A stretch of DNA of 64,000 nucleotides, from the NCBI GenBank assembly GCA_964387795.1, contig CAYLYP010000004.1, positions 36,507 to 100,506 of the forward strand, written 5' to 3'. Each line of letters opens with the position of its first letter. The first letter of the stretch is position 1. The stretch comes from CAYLYP01 sp964387795 (lineage in GTDB: Bacteria > Bacteroidota > Bacteroidia > Bacteroidales > UBA7960). The position numbers and the translations under genes are program-made. Below the pieces are notes generated by a model that worked only from the letters and a program-made list of their open reading frames with translations, searched no databases and was not told the origin of the DNA. Shown here piece after piece: positions 43,589-52,491 of the stretch.

Positions 43589-44710
43589 ATGAGGTACAGG
43601 GAAATTGAAAGTATAGATGCATTGATAGGGGTTTTGAAAGCAGAGCAGACATTGTACCGCTATGCATTTCAGAATCTTGACTTTGAATGTGTGATGGTGT
43701 ATTTGGAAGGCAGGAGTTTCGACGATTGTATTTTTATGGGATGCAGGGTGCCTGATATGATGAAGGGCATGATGAAAGGTGATTGCCTGGAATTTCCAAT
43801 GATAGAAAAACCATTTAACCCATTTGTTAATTCATTGTATTCGAAGGAAACATTGCTTGGGGCATATAGGCCGGGAGCACCTGAGAGCTATGAAGAAACG
43901 CATGATAAGCTTGTATATAATCACTTCATTAAACAAGGTAAGGAAGCAGAAGATATAAAAGAGACCCTTGCACGCAGGCTTCATGATCATTCGGTGACAG
44001 ATGCGTTATATGATTTTTTAGCGGGTTTTGAGGAACGAAAAGTAATAGCAATCATGGGAGGGCATAGTCTTGGACGTGATGACAGGAACTATTTAGAAAT
44101 TGCCCTGATAAGCAAAAAACTAAGCGAGAATGGGTATCTAATGGTTTCAGGGGGCGGGCCGGGAGCTATGGAAGCAACCCATGTAGGGGCATGGATGGCA
44201 GGCAGGGGCGAAGCAGAACTTCATGAGGTTATAGAAATTCTATCAGAAGCACCGGGTTATAAGGACAGGCTATGGTTTGATATGGCCTTTCAGGTTATTG
44301 AAAAATATCCGGATGCAGGAAGCAAAAGCCTGGGCATCCCTACCTGGTTATATGGTCATGAGCCCCCAACGCCATTTGCGACACATATTGCAAAGTATTT
44401 TGCCAATAGCGTAAGGGAAGATGGGTTGCTTGCAATTGCCAAAGGGGGGGTGATATTTGCGCCGGGAAATGCCGGTACTGTTCAGGAAATCTTTCAGGAT
44501 GCTACCCAGAATAATTATTTAAGTTTTGGGTATGCAAGCCCGATGGTATTCTTTAATTCCAATTATTGGTCAAAGGAATATCCGGTTTTTCCTCTTTTGC
44601 TCAGGTTGTCTCTTGAAAAAAAATACCACAACCTGATTTTATCGCTTTGCGATAGTTGTGATGAGGTAGTTGGTGAGATAAAAAAGTTCACAGGGCATCC
44701 CCGAAAGTAA
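43589..44710 (+). CDS. LOG-like Rossmann nucleotide-binding protein with N-terminal extension
   Basis: 373 residues. The C-terminal 230 residues have the Rossmann fold of the LOG/lysine-decarboxylase-like family: VIAIMGGHSLGRDD, MVSGGGPGAMEATHVGAW and the PGxxGTxxE-type motif APGNAGTVQEIFQDA, which in LOG enzymes is the nucleotide phosphoribohydrolase site. The first 140 residues are extra; RYAFQNLDFECVMVYLEGRS and FDDCIFMGCRV look like one or two pentapeptide-type coils. Typical LOG proteins have 180-200 residues, so this is a longer subfamily. It may hydrolyse a nucleoside monophosphate, but the substrate is unproven. Confidence 0.82.
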   Translation: MRYREIESIDALIGVLKAEQTLYRYAFQNLDFECVMVYLEGRSFDDCIFMGCRVPDMMKGMMKGDCLEFPMIEKPFNPFVNSLYSKETLLGAYRPGAPESYEETHDKLVYNHFIKQGKEAEDIKETLARRLHDHSVTDALYDFLAGFEERKVIAIMGGHSLGRDDRNYLEIALISKKLSENGYLMVSGGGPGAMEATHVGAWMAGRGEAELHEVIEILSEAPGYKDRLWFDMAFQVIEKYPDAGSKSLGIPTWLYGHEPPTPFATHIAKYFANSVREDGLLAIAKGGVIFAPGNAGTVQEIFQDATQNNYLSFGYASPMVFFNSNYWSKEYPVFPLLLRLSLEKKYHNLILSLCDSCDEVVGEIKKFTGHPRK

Positions 44711-44802
44711 TTTCAGTGCTGTTTATCATAAATTGTTTCTTTAAACGTTTATTGAACTATAAATTGAATTTAGTTTTTTGATCTGATAAAAAATACATTG
44801 TC

Positions 44803-45555
44803 ATGAGAAGGAATTTTTTAGTGGTTTTTTTGTTGGTGATTTTTGTTGGTTATTCCTCGTATTCTCAGGATAAAGATGTTTTATTTGTTGATGATGACAT
44901 GCAGCTAATTCGGCTGGAAGACTCTATTTATGTGCATGTCACATGGGATACTTTTGAACCTTTCGGGCGTTTTTCTTCCAATGGCATGGTCATTATACGA
45001 AATGGCAAGGCTTTGTTGATTGATACGCCTTCAGATAACAATAAGACAGAAAAGCTTGTAAATGTTATAAAGGACTCTTTGTCAGCTGATGTAAGCGGGC
45101 TAATTATCGGGCATTTTCATAATGATTGTATGGGAGGCTTAGGTTACCTTCAAAGCAGGGGGATTTCATCCATTGCCAGCAAGATGACAATAGACAAATG
45201 CAAAGAGCTTGGATTGCCAGTTCCTTCAATAGGTTTTCAGGATTCATTGATTTTTAGTTTTGAAGGAGAACCAATAGCATGCCGGTATTTTGGTGCCGGC
45301 CATTCGTTTGATAACATTACAGTGTTTTTGCCAAAAAGCAATATCCTTTTTGGTGGGTGCCTTATTAAATCTGTTGATTCAAAGAATCTTGGGAACCTTT
45401 CGGATGCTGTTGTTGAGGATTGGGATTTAACTGTAAAAAAGCTGATGATGTTTTATCCGGAAGTGAGAATTGTTGTTCCCGGACATGGTGACTTGGGAGG
45501 CATTGAATTGTTAAGGCATACAATTGAACTTGTTGTGAAAGAAAAAGGCAGGTAG
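44803..45555 (+). CDS. Subclass B1 metallo-beta-lactamase
   Basis: 250 residues with a signal peptide (about 1-22, ending YSQD), so periplasmic. All six zinc ligands of subclass B1 are present: His104, His106, Asp108 in GHFHNDCMGGLGYL, His167 in GAGHSFDNI, Cys186 in FGGCLIKS and His228 in VPGHGDLGG. Lys189 and Asn198 in GNLSDA match the conserved substrate-carboxylate residues. This class hydrolyses most beta-lactams, often including carbapenems, and CcrA/CfiA-type enzymes are known from Bacteroidota. Codon use matches neighbours and no integron or IS is near, so it appears to be a resident chromosomal gene rather than a cassette. Confidence 0.9.
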   Translation: MRRNFLVVFLLVIFVGYSSYSQDKDVLFVDDDMQLIRLEDSIYVHVTWDTFEPFGRFSSNGMVIIRNGKALLIDTPSDNNKTEKLVNVIKDSLSADVSGLIIGHFHNDCMGGLGYLQSRGISSIASKMTIDKCKELGLPVPSIGFQDSLIFSFEGEPIACRYFGAGHSFDNITVFLPKSNILFGGCLIKSVDSKNLGNLSDAVVEDWDLTVKKLMMFYPEVRIVVPGHGDLGGIELLRHTIELVVKEKGR

Positions 45556-45615
45556 GTTTTTTATAAAAAAACAGTTTGAGTGAATATTAAAGCAATAATT
45601 ATCAACAATTAGTTT

Positions 45616-46014
45616 ATGAATATCCATCATATTGCAATTTGGACGCAGGACATAAAACAACTCAGTGAATTTTACACAAGGTATTTTAACTGTATTGCAG
45701 GTGAGAGGTATAAAAACCCTAAAAAGAATTTTGAATCTGTTTTTTTAAGCTTCCCGGAGGGAGCCGGAATAGAGTTGATGAGCCGGGTGGATGTAGTAAA
45801 TAAAACAAGCCAGATAGCTGTAGGCCTTGGCCATTTTGCAATCTTATTGGATTCGGTTGAAGCTGTTGATGCCATGACGAAACTCATGGAATGCGATGGG
45901 GTTGTTGTAGAAAGCAATCCCAGGCATACGGGTGATGGTTATTATGAAAGTGTTGTTTTGGATCCGGATGGAAACAGGATTGAGTTGACAGCAGGGAAAA
46001 TAAATGCCTTATAA
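45616..46014 (+). CDS. VOC-family (glyoxalase-like) protein
   Basis: 132 residues, a two-module vicinal-oxygen-chelate fold. The metal ligands can be read as His5 (NIHHIAIWTQD, His4 or His5), Glu in GIELMSR, His in GLGHFAILL and Glu in RIELTAG, in the usual H-E-H-E order. KQLSEFYTRYFN is the standard first helix. Lactoylglutathione lyase-like or dioxygenase-like activity is possible; the substrate is not known. It lies 60 bases after the beta-lactamase on the same strand and may share its transcript, without a known functional link. Confidence 0.9.
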   Translation: MNIHHIAIWTQDIKQLSEFYTRYFNCIAGERYKNPKKNFESVFLSFPEGAGIELMSRVDVVNKTSQIAVGLGHFAILLDSVEAVDAMTKLMECDGVVVESNPRHTGDGYYESVVLDPDGNRIELTAGKINAL

Positions 46015-46406
46015 ATGATTACCAGAACTGATATTATAAGTGTTTACTCTACATTTTTGTTTAAAAATCTGAACTTCGTTAATAAAGATTGAACCTGAAA
46101 TAATGCTCATTTTGTAATTTGTTAATGGATTTATAATGGCACATCTGAATAATAAATATATTTGCATATCCGAATGAAGAATGGATTTGTTTTTGGATTG
46201 ATAATTGGGGGTTCATGTTTGCATTTGGGAAAAAATAATCATTCTTTTTCGTTTTTTCAAAATTTAAATACGAGAAATGAAACGAAAGTGTTTGTGAAAA
46301 AGGTGACTGAGCCTGTCGAAAAAGGTTACTGAGCCTGTCGAAGTCACCGTTCTAAACAGCAAACAAGGAGTTCCATTCAGTCTTAAGCAAAAAAAAATAT
46401 TTACAG
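46015..46406. other. Intergenic region with TGAGCCTGTCGAA repeats
   Basis: 392 bases upstream of the membrane-protein gene. Besides the repeat pair at 46297-46348 it is AT-rich without features I can support. Confidence 0.5.
46297..46348. repeat. Duplicated ACTGAGCCTGTCGAA element
   Basis: AAAGGTGACTGAGCCTGTCGAA and AAAGGTTACTGAGCCTGTCGAA lie in tandem (period 22-24), and GGTGAC at 46302-46307 pairs with GTCACC at 46343-46348. The CTTCGACAGGCTCAG string is, from memory, a common dispersed repeat in unrelated bacteria; not checked here. Confidence 0.8.
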
Positions 46407-46979
46407 ATGAAATCAATCAATTCCTGGGTCAACAAGAAACTTGTTTTTGAGTTTATTTCAATTTCTTTTGCAGTATTCCTTGGTTTGCTGATGAACCAAT
46501 GGAAGGAAAATATTAACCATAATAAGCTGGCTAATCGTTCACTTTCAAATATTAAGATAGAGGTTGAAAAAAATAAAGAGGTTGTTAAGGGGATGGTTGC
46601 AGACCATAAGACATGCCAGATTAAGGTAGATAGCCTGATGGAAGTTTTTAAGGAGGTGGATGACAGTATTAGGAATTCCCTAAGCTTAGATTTTAACCTT
46701 GTTTTTTCAACAGCATGGGAAACAGCTAAGTTAACTCAAGCCATTGCTTATATGGATCTTGAGGTGGTTACAGATATTGCTGCTATTTATGAGTATCAGG
46801 AGTATTACTCATTGATAGTGAAGAATTTTGCCCAGGAGAATATGTTCAGCAGCCAGAAAAGTCTAAGTAAACAATCTCTTGAAGAGATAAGTTTTTTTCT
46901 CAAAAAGATAATCCTGGTTGAAGAAAACCTTTATGAGTATTATTGTGAGCTTGAAAAAGAAGCATTTAAGGACGAATAG
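46407..46979 (+). CDS. Small single-pass membrane protein with coiled coil
   Basis: 190 residues: a membrane helix at about 12-30 (LVFEFISISFAVFLGLLMNQW), followed immediately by WKENINHNK and a mostly helical, charged domain. The helix followed by N-Q-W-K-E resembles DUF6090-type Bacteroidota proteins (with their LQINNWNE motif), but similarity is weak and the family call is not made. Function unknown. Orientation of the long domain is probably periplasmic. Neighbours on both sides are enzymes with separate transcripts, and the TGAGCCTGTCGAA repeats lie upstream. Confidence 0.65.
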   Translation: MKSINSWVNKKLVFEFISISFAVFLGLLMNQWKENINHNKLANRSLSNIKIEVEKNKEVVKGMVADHKTCQIKVDSLMEVFKEVDDSIRNSLSLDFNLVFSTAWETAKLTQAIAYMDLEVVTDIAAIYEYQEYYSLIVKNFAQENMFSSQKSLSKQSLEEISFFLKKIILVEENLYEYYCELEKEAFKDE

Positions 46980-47058
46980 CCAATAAATATAACAAAGGGT
47001 TTTGTTTGAATTTTTTAAGAGATATAGTTCGATTGAATTGGTAATATTACTTTCATAA

Positions 47059-47640
47059 ATGAGTGTTGATGAAAAGATCCTATTGATTCTCGATTTGGAT
47101 GAAACATTAATTCATTCTTTGCCATCAGGTACAAGATTGGATTATGATTTCAAAGTATTTGATTATGAAGTAATAAAGAGGCCATATTTAGAGCAATTTA
47201 TCTTTAATTGCAGTAAGTGTTTTAGATTGGCAGTATGGTCTTCAGGTACCGATGATTATGTTGAAGAAATCGTGAAGCATATTTTCCCGGATACAATAAA
47301 ACCTGAGTTTGTTTGGGGAAGGTCAAGGGCAACCTATTGTCCTGTTGTAGATATTGATACATCAGGGATTTACGATGCCAGTCATTTTGATTATGTTAAG
47401 AAGTTAAAGAAGATAAAACCCCTTGGTTATTCATTGGAAAAAACAATTATTATTGATGATACCCCATCAAAATCCAAGGATAATTATGGGAATGCAATTT
47501 ATGTCAAGGCTTTTGCAGGAGAAACCGATGACCGTGAATTGCTTTTTCTGGAAGAATACCTGATGGGATTGAAGGATTGTAAAAATGTAAGAAAGATAGA
47601 AAAACGTGGTTGGCGAAATACTATAAAAACCTCTTTATGA
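47059..47640 (+). CDS. FCP1/NIF-type HAD phosphatase
   Basis: 193 residues of the HAD fold in the FCP1/SCP (NLI-interacting factor-like) subfamily, better known for eukaryotic RNA polymerase II CTD phosphatases. Signature DLDETLIHS (residues 14-22, nucleophile in DxDxT/V form with the first Asp of LDLDET), RPYLEQFIFNCSKCFRLAVWSSGTDDYVEEI, and IIIDDTPSKSKDNYGNAI (motif IV with the acidic pair) are all present. The bacterial substrate is unknown. Stand-alone gene; spacing to neighbours exceeds 70 bases. Confidence 0.88.
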   Translation: MSVDEKILLILDLDETLIHSLPSGTRLDYDFKVFDYEVIKRPYLEQFIFNCSKCFRLAVWSSGTDDYVEEIVKHIFPDTIKPEFVWGRSRATYCPVVDIDTSGIYDASHFDYVKKLKKIKPLGYSLEKTIIIDDTPSKSKDNYGNAIYVKAFAGETDDRELLFLEEYLMGLKDCKNVRKIEKRGWRNTIKTSL

Positions 47641-47732
47641 AATCAATAATCCACAATCCATAATAAAAGGTGCAAACCAATGGTTATTTAACAAGTAAAC
47701 ATATTTGGTTCATCAATTAAACCATTTTTAAA

Positions 47733-48212
47733 ATGATTACTGAATTTCACCCGATTATTGAAGGTATTACGAAGCAGCTTACTTTGTGGGAACCTATATT
47801 GGCCAACTTACCTGAGGAAGTTTTGATGCTTAGAAAAAACAAACAAAACAGGACTATTAAACAGATTGTTGGACATCTGATTGATTCGGCCTCAAATAAT
47901 ACCCACAGGATCATACATTTGCAAAATCAGCTAAGCCCATTGATTTTTCCCAATTATGCAACTTATGGGAACAATGACAGATGGATTGCGATTCAGGATT
48001 ACCAAAATGAAGATTGGATGGTGATTGTGAATTTATGGAAGTATGCGAACCTTCATTTAGTCCATGTGATTAAAAATGTTGATCCTTCGAGACTTGATAA
48101 CTGTTGGGAGTCTGATGTTAACAAATACATTTCTTTAAAAACCTGTATTATTGACTATTTGCCTCATTTGGAATTACATCTTGGTGAGATTGAAGAGATG
48201 ATAGATAATTGA
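47733..48212 (+). CDS. DinB-like four-helix protein
   Basis: 159 residues, all helical. VGHLIDSASNNTHRI provides the first His and the HRI turn of the DinB/YfiT-type metal site, and the C-terminal DYLPHLELHLGEIEEM supplies two more histidines with H-x-x-x-H spacing. This set of three histidines is the usual metal triad of DinB-like thiol-dependent transferases (bacillithiol or mycothiol S-transferases), though the actual thiol and electrophile are not known. Part of a run of separate small genes. Confidence 0.8.
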   Translation: MITEFHPIIEGITKQLTLWEPILANLPEEVLMLRKNKQNRTIKQIVGHLIDSASNNTHRIIHLQNQLSPLIFPNYATYGNNDRWIAIQDYQNEDWMVIVNLWKYANLHLVHVIKNVDPSRLDNCWESDVNKYISLKTCIIDYLPHLELHLGEIEEMIDN

Positions 48213-48434
48213 TTTTTTTGTAGGAGTAAAGTTGGGTTATAAAACAAAAAGTTTATCTTTGAAATTAATCTTACGTGTTTGCAGTTGCATGTTTGCAATA
48301 CATCGTTTCAGGAGGGGTCAATCAATGCTGAAGTAATTATGGATTGAAAGATGCTTTTATAAAAAAGGAGAAACAAGTCTTTAAGGGAGTTTGGAAAGTA
48401 AAGGTTGTTTGCCGGTTTAAAAAAAGAGCTGATC

Positions 48435-49280
48435 ATGATTTCAATTGATTATAAAAAGTGTATCAGATGTGGATTGTGTATCAGTATTTGTCATGAGTCC
48501 TGTATAAGGATAAATGATGAAGTACTATCAATTGATTATCGGTATTGTTCAACCTGTTGCCAGTGTATATCAGTTTGCCCCGAAACGGCATTGGGATGGA
48601 ATGGGTTTTACGGTGTCAGGATAAATAATGAATTATTGCCTTCATCAGTTCAACTGGCAGAATTGTTAAAGAAAAGAAGGACTATCCGTGATTTCAGTCC
48701 AATAAGGCCGGAGAGACAACTCATTGAAGATATCTTATCAATGGCTGTATTTGCCCCGACAAATAATTTCAACTTCAGGGTTGTGGTTGTTGACAATCCT
48801 GGTATCATTGAAAAGATAGATAAAGCGATATTCAGATATACGTCCCTGATTTCGACATTTGTTTTCAGGACAGGATTAAGTAAGCTAATCAGGTTTTTTT
48901 TATCAACCCAACGTTATTTTGAATTGCAAAAAGCAGAGGCAAAAATAAAAGTTGTCGGGAAAACGGGGAAGGGCTTCAAGACATGTCCTCCTGTAATAGT
49001 TTTTATAGTTGGTGATAAAGCAATCCCTTTATCCGTTGAAAGTGCCCAATACGCTTTGTATAATATTGATTTATATGCACAGCTAAAAGGGCTTGGATGC
49101 AATATTCTGGTTGGAAGCCAGGGGATTGTAAATAAGGACAATGGCATTATGAAGCGCCTTGGTATAGGCAAAAAAGAAAAGATATTTGGGATGATGTCAA
49201 TAGGTTATCCTGCTGTTTCCTTTTTAAATAAAATTGAAGGAAAGCACATGCCTGTGCAATGGAATACGGGTAAATATTGA
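48435..49280 (+). CDS. Ferredoxin-nitroreductase fusion protein
   Basis: 281 residues from ATG 48435; a TTG ten codons upstream is less likely because the family starts right at ISIDYKKC. Residues 6-53 form a two-cluster ferredoxin with CIRCGLCISICHESC and CSTCCQCISVCP, each able to hold a 4Fe-4S cluster. The rest (from RRTIRDFSP at about 82) is a nitroreductase flavoprotein: RTIRDF for FMN phosphate, FAPTNNFNFRVVVV, and ILVGSQGI near the end. Such fusions use ferredoxin-like electron input in anaerobes rather than NAD(P)H. The organic substrate is unknown. Confidence 0.9.
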   Translation: MISIDYKKCIRCGLCISICHESCIRINDEVLSIDYRYCSTCCQCISVCPETALGWNGFYGVRINNELLPSSVQLAELLKKRRTIRDFSPIRPERQLIEDILSMAVFAPTNNFNFRVVVVDNPGIIEKIDKAIFRYTSLISTFVFRTGLSKLIRFFLSTQRYFELQKAEAKIKVVGKTGKGFKTCPPVIVFIVGDKAIPLSVESAQYALYNIDLYAQLKGLGCNILVGSQGIVNKDNGIMKRLGIGKKEKIFGMMSIGYPAVSFLNKIEGKHMPVQWNTGKY

Positions 49281-49451
49281 TAAGTTTTTAAAAGGCATAA
49301 GAGTGCATCAATTTAGCAATTTATGAGGTCGTTTTATATTAAACATAGAATAAAACAATAATTAACTTAGTTGAAATCCGTAAGTTTAAAAATTTAACAG
49401 ATAAAATGTAGCAAGTGCACAAACTTTTTAATGAACCGCAATTAAAATTCC

Positions 49452-49459
49452 TAAATTTG
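49452..49459 (+). promoter_or_regulatory. Candidate -7 element for dxs
   Basis: TAAATTTG, an exact TAnnTTTG match, 109 bases before the dxs ATG, implying a leader of about 100 bases. No -33 match at 19-base spacing. Confidence 0.35.
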
Positions 49460-49568
49460 CAGACTTAATAAAAAGGAATTTTTTACGTTATAAAAACAAA
49501 AAACCTGCTACGCTGTTTAGATAAGCAAGTTTAATTGTCTTTAAACAAAAAGAAAAACAAGATAAATA

Positions 49569-51473
49569 ATGGACCAAAAAAGCGGTACACTATTATCAGG
49601 GATACATTCTCCAAATGATTTAAAAAAGCTTCAGGAAGAAGAATTGGTTGAGTTATGTCATGAGCTCAGGGAGTTTATTATTGAAGCAGTATCACATAAT
49701 CCTGGTCATTTTGGTGCCAGCCTGGGTGTAGTTGAATTAACGGTAGCCTTACATTATGCTTTTAATACGCCTGATGATAGGATTGTATGGGATGTTGGGC
49801 ATCAGGCTTATGCACATAAAATCCTAACAGGTCGTCGTGATTTGTTTTATACCAACAGGACATATCAAGGGATAAGCGGATTTCCAAAAATGTCGGAGAG
49901 TGAGTATGATTCATTTGGCACGGGGCATTCATCAACATCTATTTCTGCTGCATTAGGGATGGCAGTAGGTTCAAAAGTATTGGGTGAGAAGAGGCGCCAT
50001 CATATTGCTGTTATTGGTGATGGTAGCATGACTGCCGGGATGGCATTTGAAGGCTTGAACCATGCCGGGGCAGCAAATGCCGATTTGCTTGTTATCCTTA
50101 ATGATAATGGGATTGCAATTGATAAAAATGTGGGAGCCCTAAAGGACTATCTGACAGATATCACTACCAGTAAGACATACAACAGGTTTAAGAATGAGGT
50201 TTGGAATGCTTTAGGTTCATTTAGTAAATATGGGCCGGATGCCCGTTCATTAGTTCAAAAGCTTGAAAATGCCTTTAAGGCTGCCTTATTGAAACAAAGT
50301 AACCTTTTCGAATCCCTTAACTTCAGATATTTTGGGCCTGTAGATGGACATGATGTGGTTCATCTTACAAAGGTACTAAAGGATATGCAGGGCCTTCCAG
50401 GGCCTAAGTTGCTTCATTGTGTAACAGTTAAAGGAAAAGGATTTTCTTATGCTGAGAAGGAACAAACAAAATTTCATGCCCCAGGGTATTTTAATAAAGA
50501 AACAGGAGAGATAAAAATAGCCCCTTGTGAGAAAACACAACCTCCAAAATATCAGGTAGTCTTTGGTCAGACTATCTTAGAACTTGCGAAGCAAAACGAC
50601 AAGGTGGTTGGGGTAACACCTGCAATGCCAAGTGGTTGCTCATTGAATATCATGATGGCCCAGATGCCTGACCGGGCTTTTGATGTGGGCATTGCCGAAC
50701 AACATGCGGTTACTTTCTCAGCCGGAATGGCAGCAATGGGTTTAATCCCCTTTTGCAATATTTATTCTTCATTTATGCAACGGGCTTATGATCAGGTATT
50801 ACATGACGTAGCGCTTCAGAACCTTCATGTGATTTTTTGCCTCGACAGGGGAGGCCTTGTTGGTGAAGATGGCCCAACACATCATGGGGCATTTGACCTT
50901 GCATATATGAGAAGCATTCCCAATATGATAGTGTCTGCACCAATGAATGAGATTGAACTCCGGAACCTGATGTACACTGCCCAGCTAAAAAATCATGGGC
51001 CATTTTCTATTCGTTATCCCCGTGGAAATGGTGTATTGCAGGATTGGAAAGCACCATTTGAAGAGGTCTCAATTGGTAAAGGCCGCAGGCTCAGGGAAGG
51101 AAAAGATGTTGCAGTAATAAGCATCGGGCATGTTGGTAATGTGGTTGCAGAGGTATGCAAAGACCTTGAAGGTCAGCACCAGATATCTGTTGGTCATTAT
51201 GATCTCAGGTTTTTAAAACCAATTGATGAAGACCTTCTTCATGAGGCTTTCAGGACTTACTCAAAGATTATTACTGTTGAAGATGGTTGTTTACCTGGAG
51301 GTATGGGGAGTGCAGTTATTGAATTTATGTCTGATCATGGATATCAGGCAAAAGTAAAACGATTGGGGATACCTGACAGCTTTATAACGCATGGAACATT
51401 ACAGCAGCTCCATACAGAATGTGGGTTTGATTATAAAGGCATTTATCAGGCAATATTGGAAATATTGGAATAA
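49569..51473 (+). CDS. dxs: 1-deoxy-D-xylulose-5-phosphate synthase
   Basis: A 634-residue TPP enzyme, standard length, that condenses pyruvate with glyceraldehyde 3-phosphate in the first MEP-pathway step. Evidence: SHNPGHFGASLGVVELTVALH, WDVGHQAYAHKILTGR, GTGHSSTSISAALGMA, the TPP motif IGDGSMTAGMAFEGLNHA ending in NDN, YFGPVDGHDV, and the transketolase C-terminal half with DVGIAEQHAVTFSAGMA, DRGGLVGEDGPTHHG and RYPRGNG. ZupT-like zinc transporter gene follows after 17 bases. The matching dxr is at the other end of the window. Confidence 0.98.
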   Translation: MDQKSGTLLSGIHSPNDLKKLQEEELVELCHELREFIIEAVSHNPGHFGASLGVVELTVALHYAFNTPDDRIVWDVGHQAYAHKILTGRRDLFYTNRTYQGISGFPKMSESEYDSFGTGHSSTSISAALGMAVGSKVLGEKRRHHIAVIGDGSMTAGMAFEGLNHAGAANADLLVILNDNGIAIDKNVGALKDYLTDITTSKTYNRFKNEVWNALGSFSKYGPDARSLVQKLENAFKAALLKQSNLFESLNFRYFGPVDGHDVVHLTKVLKDMQGLPGPKLLHCVTVKGKGFSYAEKEQTKFHAPGYFNKETGEIKIAPCEKTQPPKYQVVFGQTILELAKQNDKVVGVTPAMPSGCSLNIMMAQMPDRAFDVGIAEQHAVTFSAGMAAMGLIPFCNIYSSFMQRAYDQVLHDVALQNLHVIFCLDRGGLVGEDGPTHHGAFDLAYMRSIPNMIVSAPMNEIELRNLMYTAQLKNHGPFSIRYPRGNGVLQDWKAPFEEVSIGKGRRLREGKDVAVISIGHVGNVVAEVCKDLEGQHQISVGHYDLRFLKPIDEDLLHEAFRTYSKIITVEDGCLPGGMGSAVIEFMSDHGYQAKVKRLGIPDSFITHGTLQQLHTECGFDYKGIYQAILEILE

Positions 51474-51490
51474 CATTAAATGAATGAGGT

Positions 51491-52300
51491 ATGGGATCAA
51501 ACGAAGTACTTATAGCCTTAGGGCTTACTTTATTTGCCGGCTTGTCAACAGGTATAGGCAGTACCATTGCTTTTTTTGCAAAACGCACGAATACTAAGTT
51601 TTTATCAATTGCCCTTGGTTTCTCAGCAGGTGTGATGATTTATGTTTCATTTGTAGAGATTTTTTTCAATGCCAAGGATTCCCTATCTGTTGAATATGGG
51701 GAATCAATAGGGCATTTAATCACAGTGGCTTCATTCTTTGGAGGGATGTTAATCATTGCTGTGATTGATAAGTTAGTCCCATCTTTTGAGAACCCGCATG
51801 AAGCCAGGCATATAGAAGAAACATTTGAAGGGATAGAAAAGAGAAAGAAGCAAAAGCTATTAAGGGTAGGCGTAATGAGTGCATTTGCTGTAGGGATACA
51901 TAATTTTCCCGAGGGGATGGCTACTTTTTTTGCATCGCTTCAGGATTTATCTTTAGGCTTGCCTATTGCCATCGCTATTGCAATTCATAATATACCTGAA
52001 GGGATTGCTGTTTCGATTCCTTTGTTTCATGCTACCGGGGACAGGAAGAAAGCTTTTAAATATTCATTCCTTTCAGGCTTATCGGAACCATTGGGTGCAA
52101 TCGTTGGATATTTAATCCTGATGCCGTTTATGAATAATACTATATTTGGCATAATCTTTGCGGCAGTAGCAGGTATCATGGTCTTCATATCCATTGACAA
52201 CCTTCTGCCAGCTGCCCGGGAATATGGCGAAGCGCATCTATCCCTGTATGGTCTTATAGGTGGAATGGGGATAATGGCAATGAGCCTGATATTGTTTTAA
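51491..52300 (+). CDS. zupT: ZIP-family zinc transporter
   Basis: 269 residues, eight membrane helices. The ZIP metal-binding helices carry HNFPEGMATFFASL (helix 4) and IAIHNIPEGIAVSIPL (helix 5) with the conserved H-N-x-P-E-G pairs; GLSTGIGSTIAFFAKRTN at the start and EPLGAIVGYLIL are also typical of ZupT. It takes up Zn2+ and possibly Fe2+ or Mn2+ into the cytoplasm. Starts 17 bases after dxs on the same strand, so probably co-transcribed. Confidence 0.94.
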   Translation: MGSNEVLIALGLTLFAGLSTGIGSTIAFFAKRTNTKFLSIALGFSAGVMIYVSFVEIFFNAKDSLSVEYGESIGHLITVASFFGGMLIIAVIDKLVPSFENPHEARHIEETFEGIEKRKKQKLLRVGVMSAFAVGIHNFPEGMATFFASLQDLSLGLPIAIAIAIHNIPEGIAVSIPLFHATGDRKKAFKYSFLSGLSEPLGAIVGYLILMPFMNNTIFGIIFAAVAGIMVFISIDNLLPAAREYGEAHLSLYGLIGGMGIMAMSLILF

Positions 52301-52432
52301 AAATAATTTGAACGCTTTTTTTCTTGTTTTATAAAAACAAAAAACTTAGCTAAAAATGAAAAAAAGTAGGTCGGTCATGTGTTTTTTTTCTAAAAAAATA
52401 GATTGTTAACACAATTTCGAACATTTTTTTTT

Positions 52433-52440
52433 TACCTTTG
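52433..52440 (+). promoter_or_regulatory. Candidate -7 element for the DUF1573 gene
   Basis: TACCTTTG, an exact -7 match after a run of ten T, 52 bases before the preferred ATG. A TTGTTAAC upstream is eight bases too far to be a normal -33. If it is the promoter, the ORF start at 52438 cannot be used, supporting the ATG at 52492. Confidence 0.45.
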
Positions 52441-52491
52441 AAAAAAATTGAGAATAAAGTAACCCAATATCCATTAAAATCTCATTTAAAA

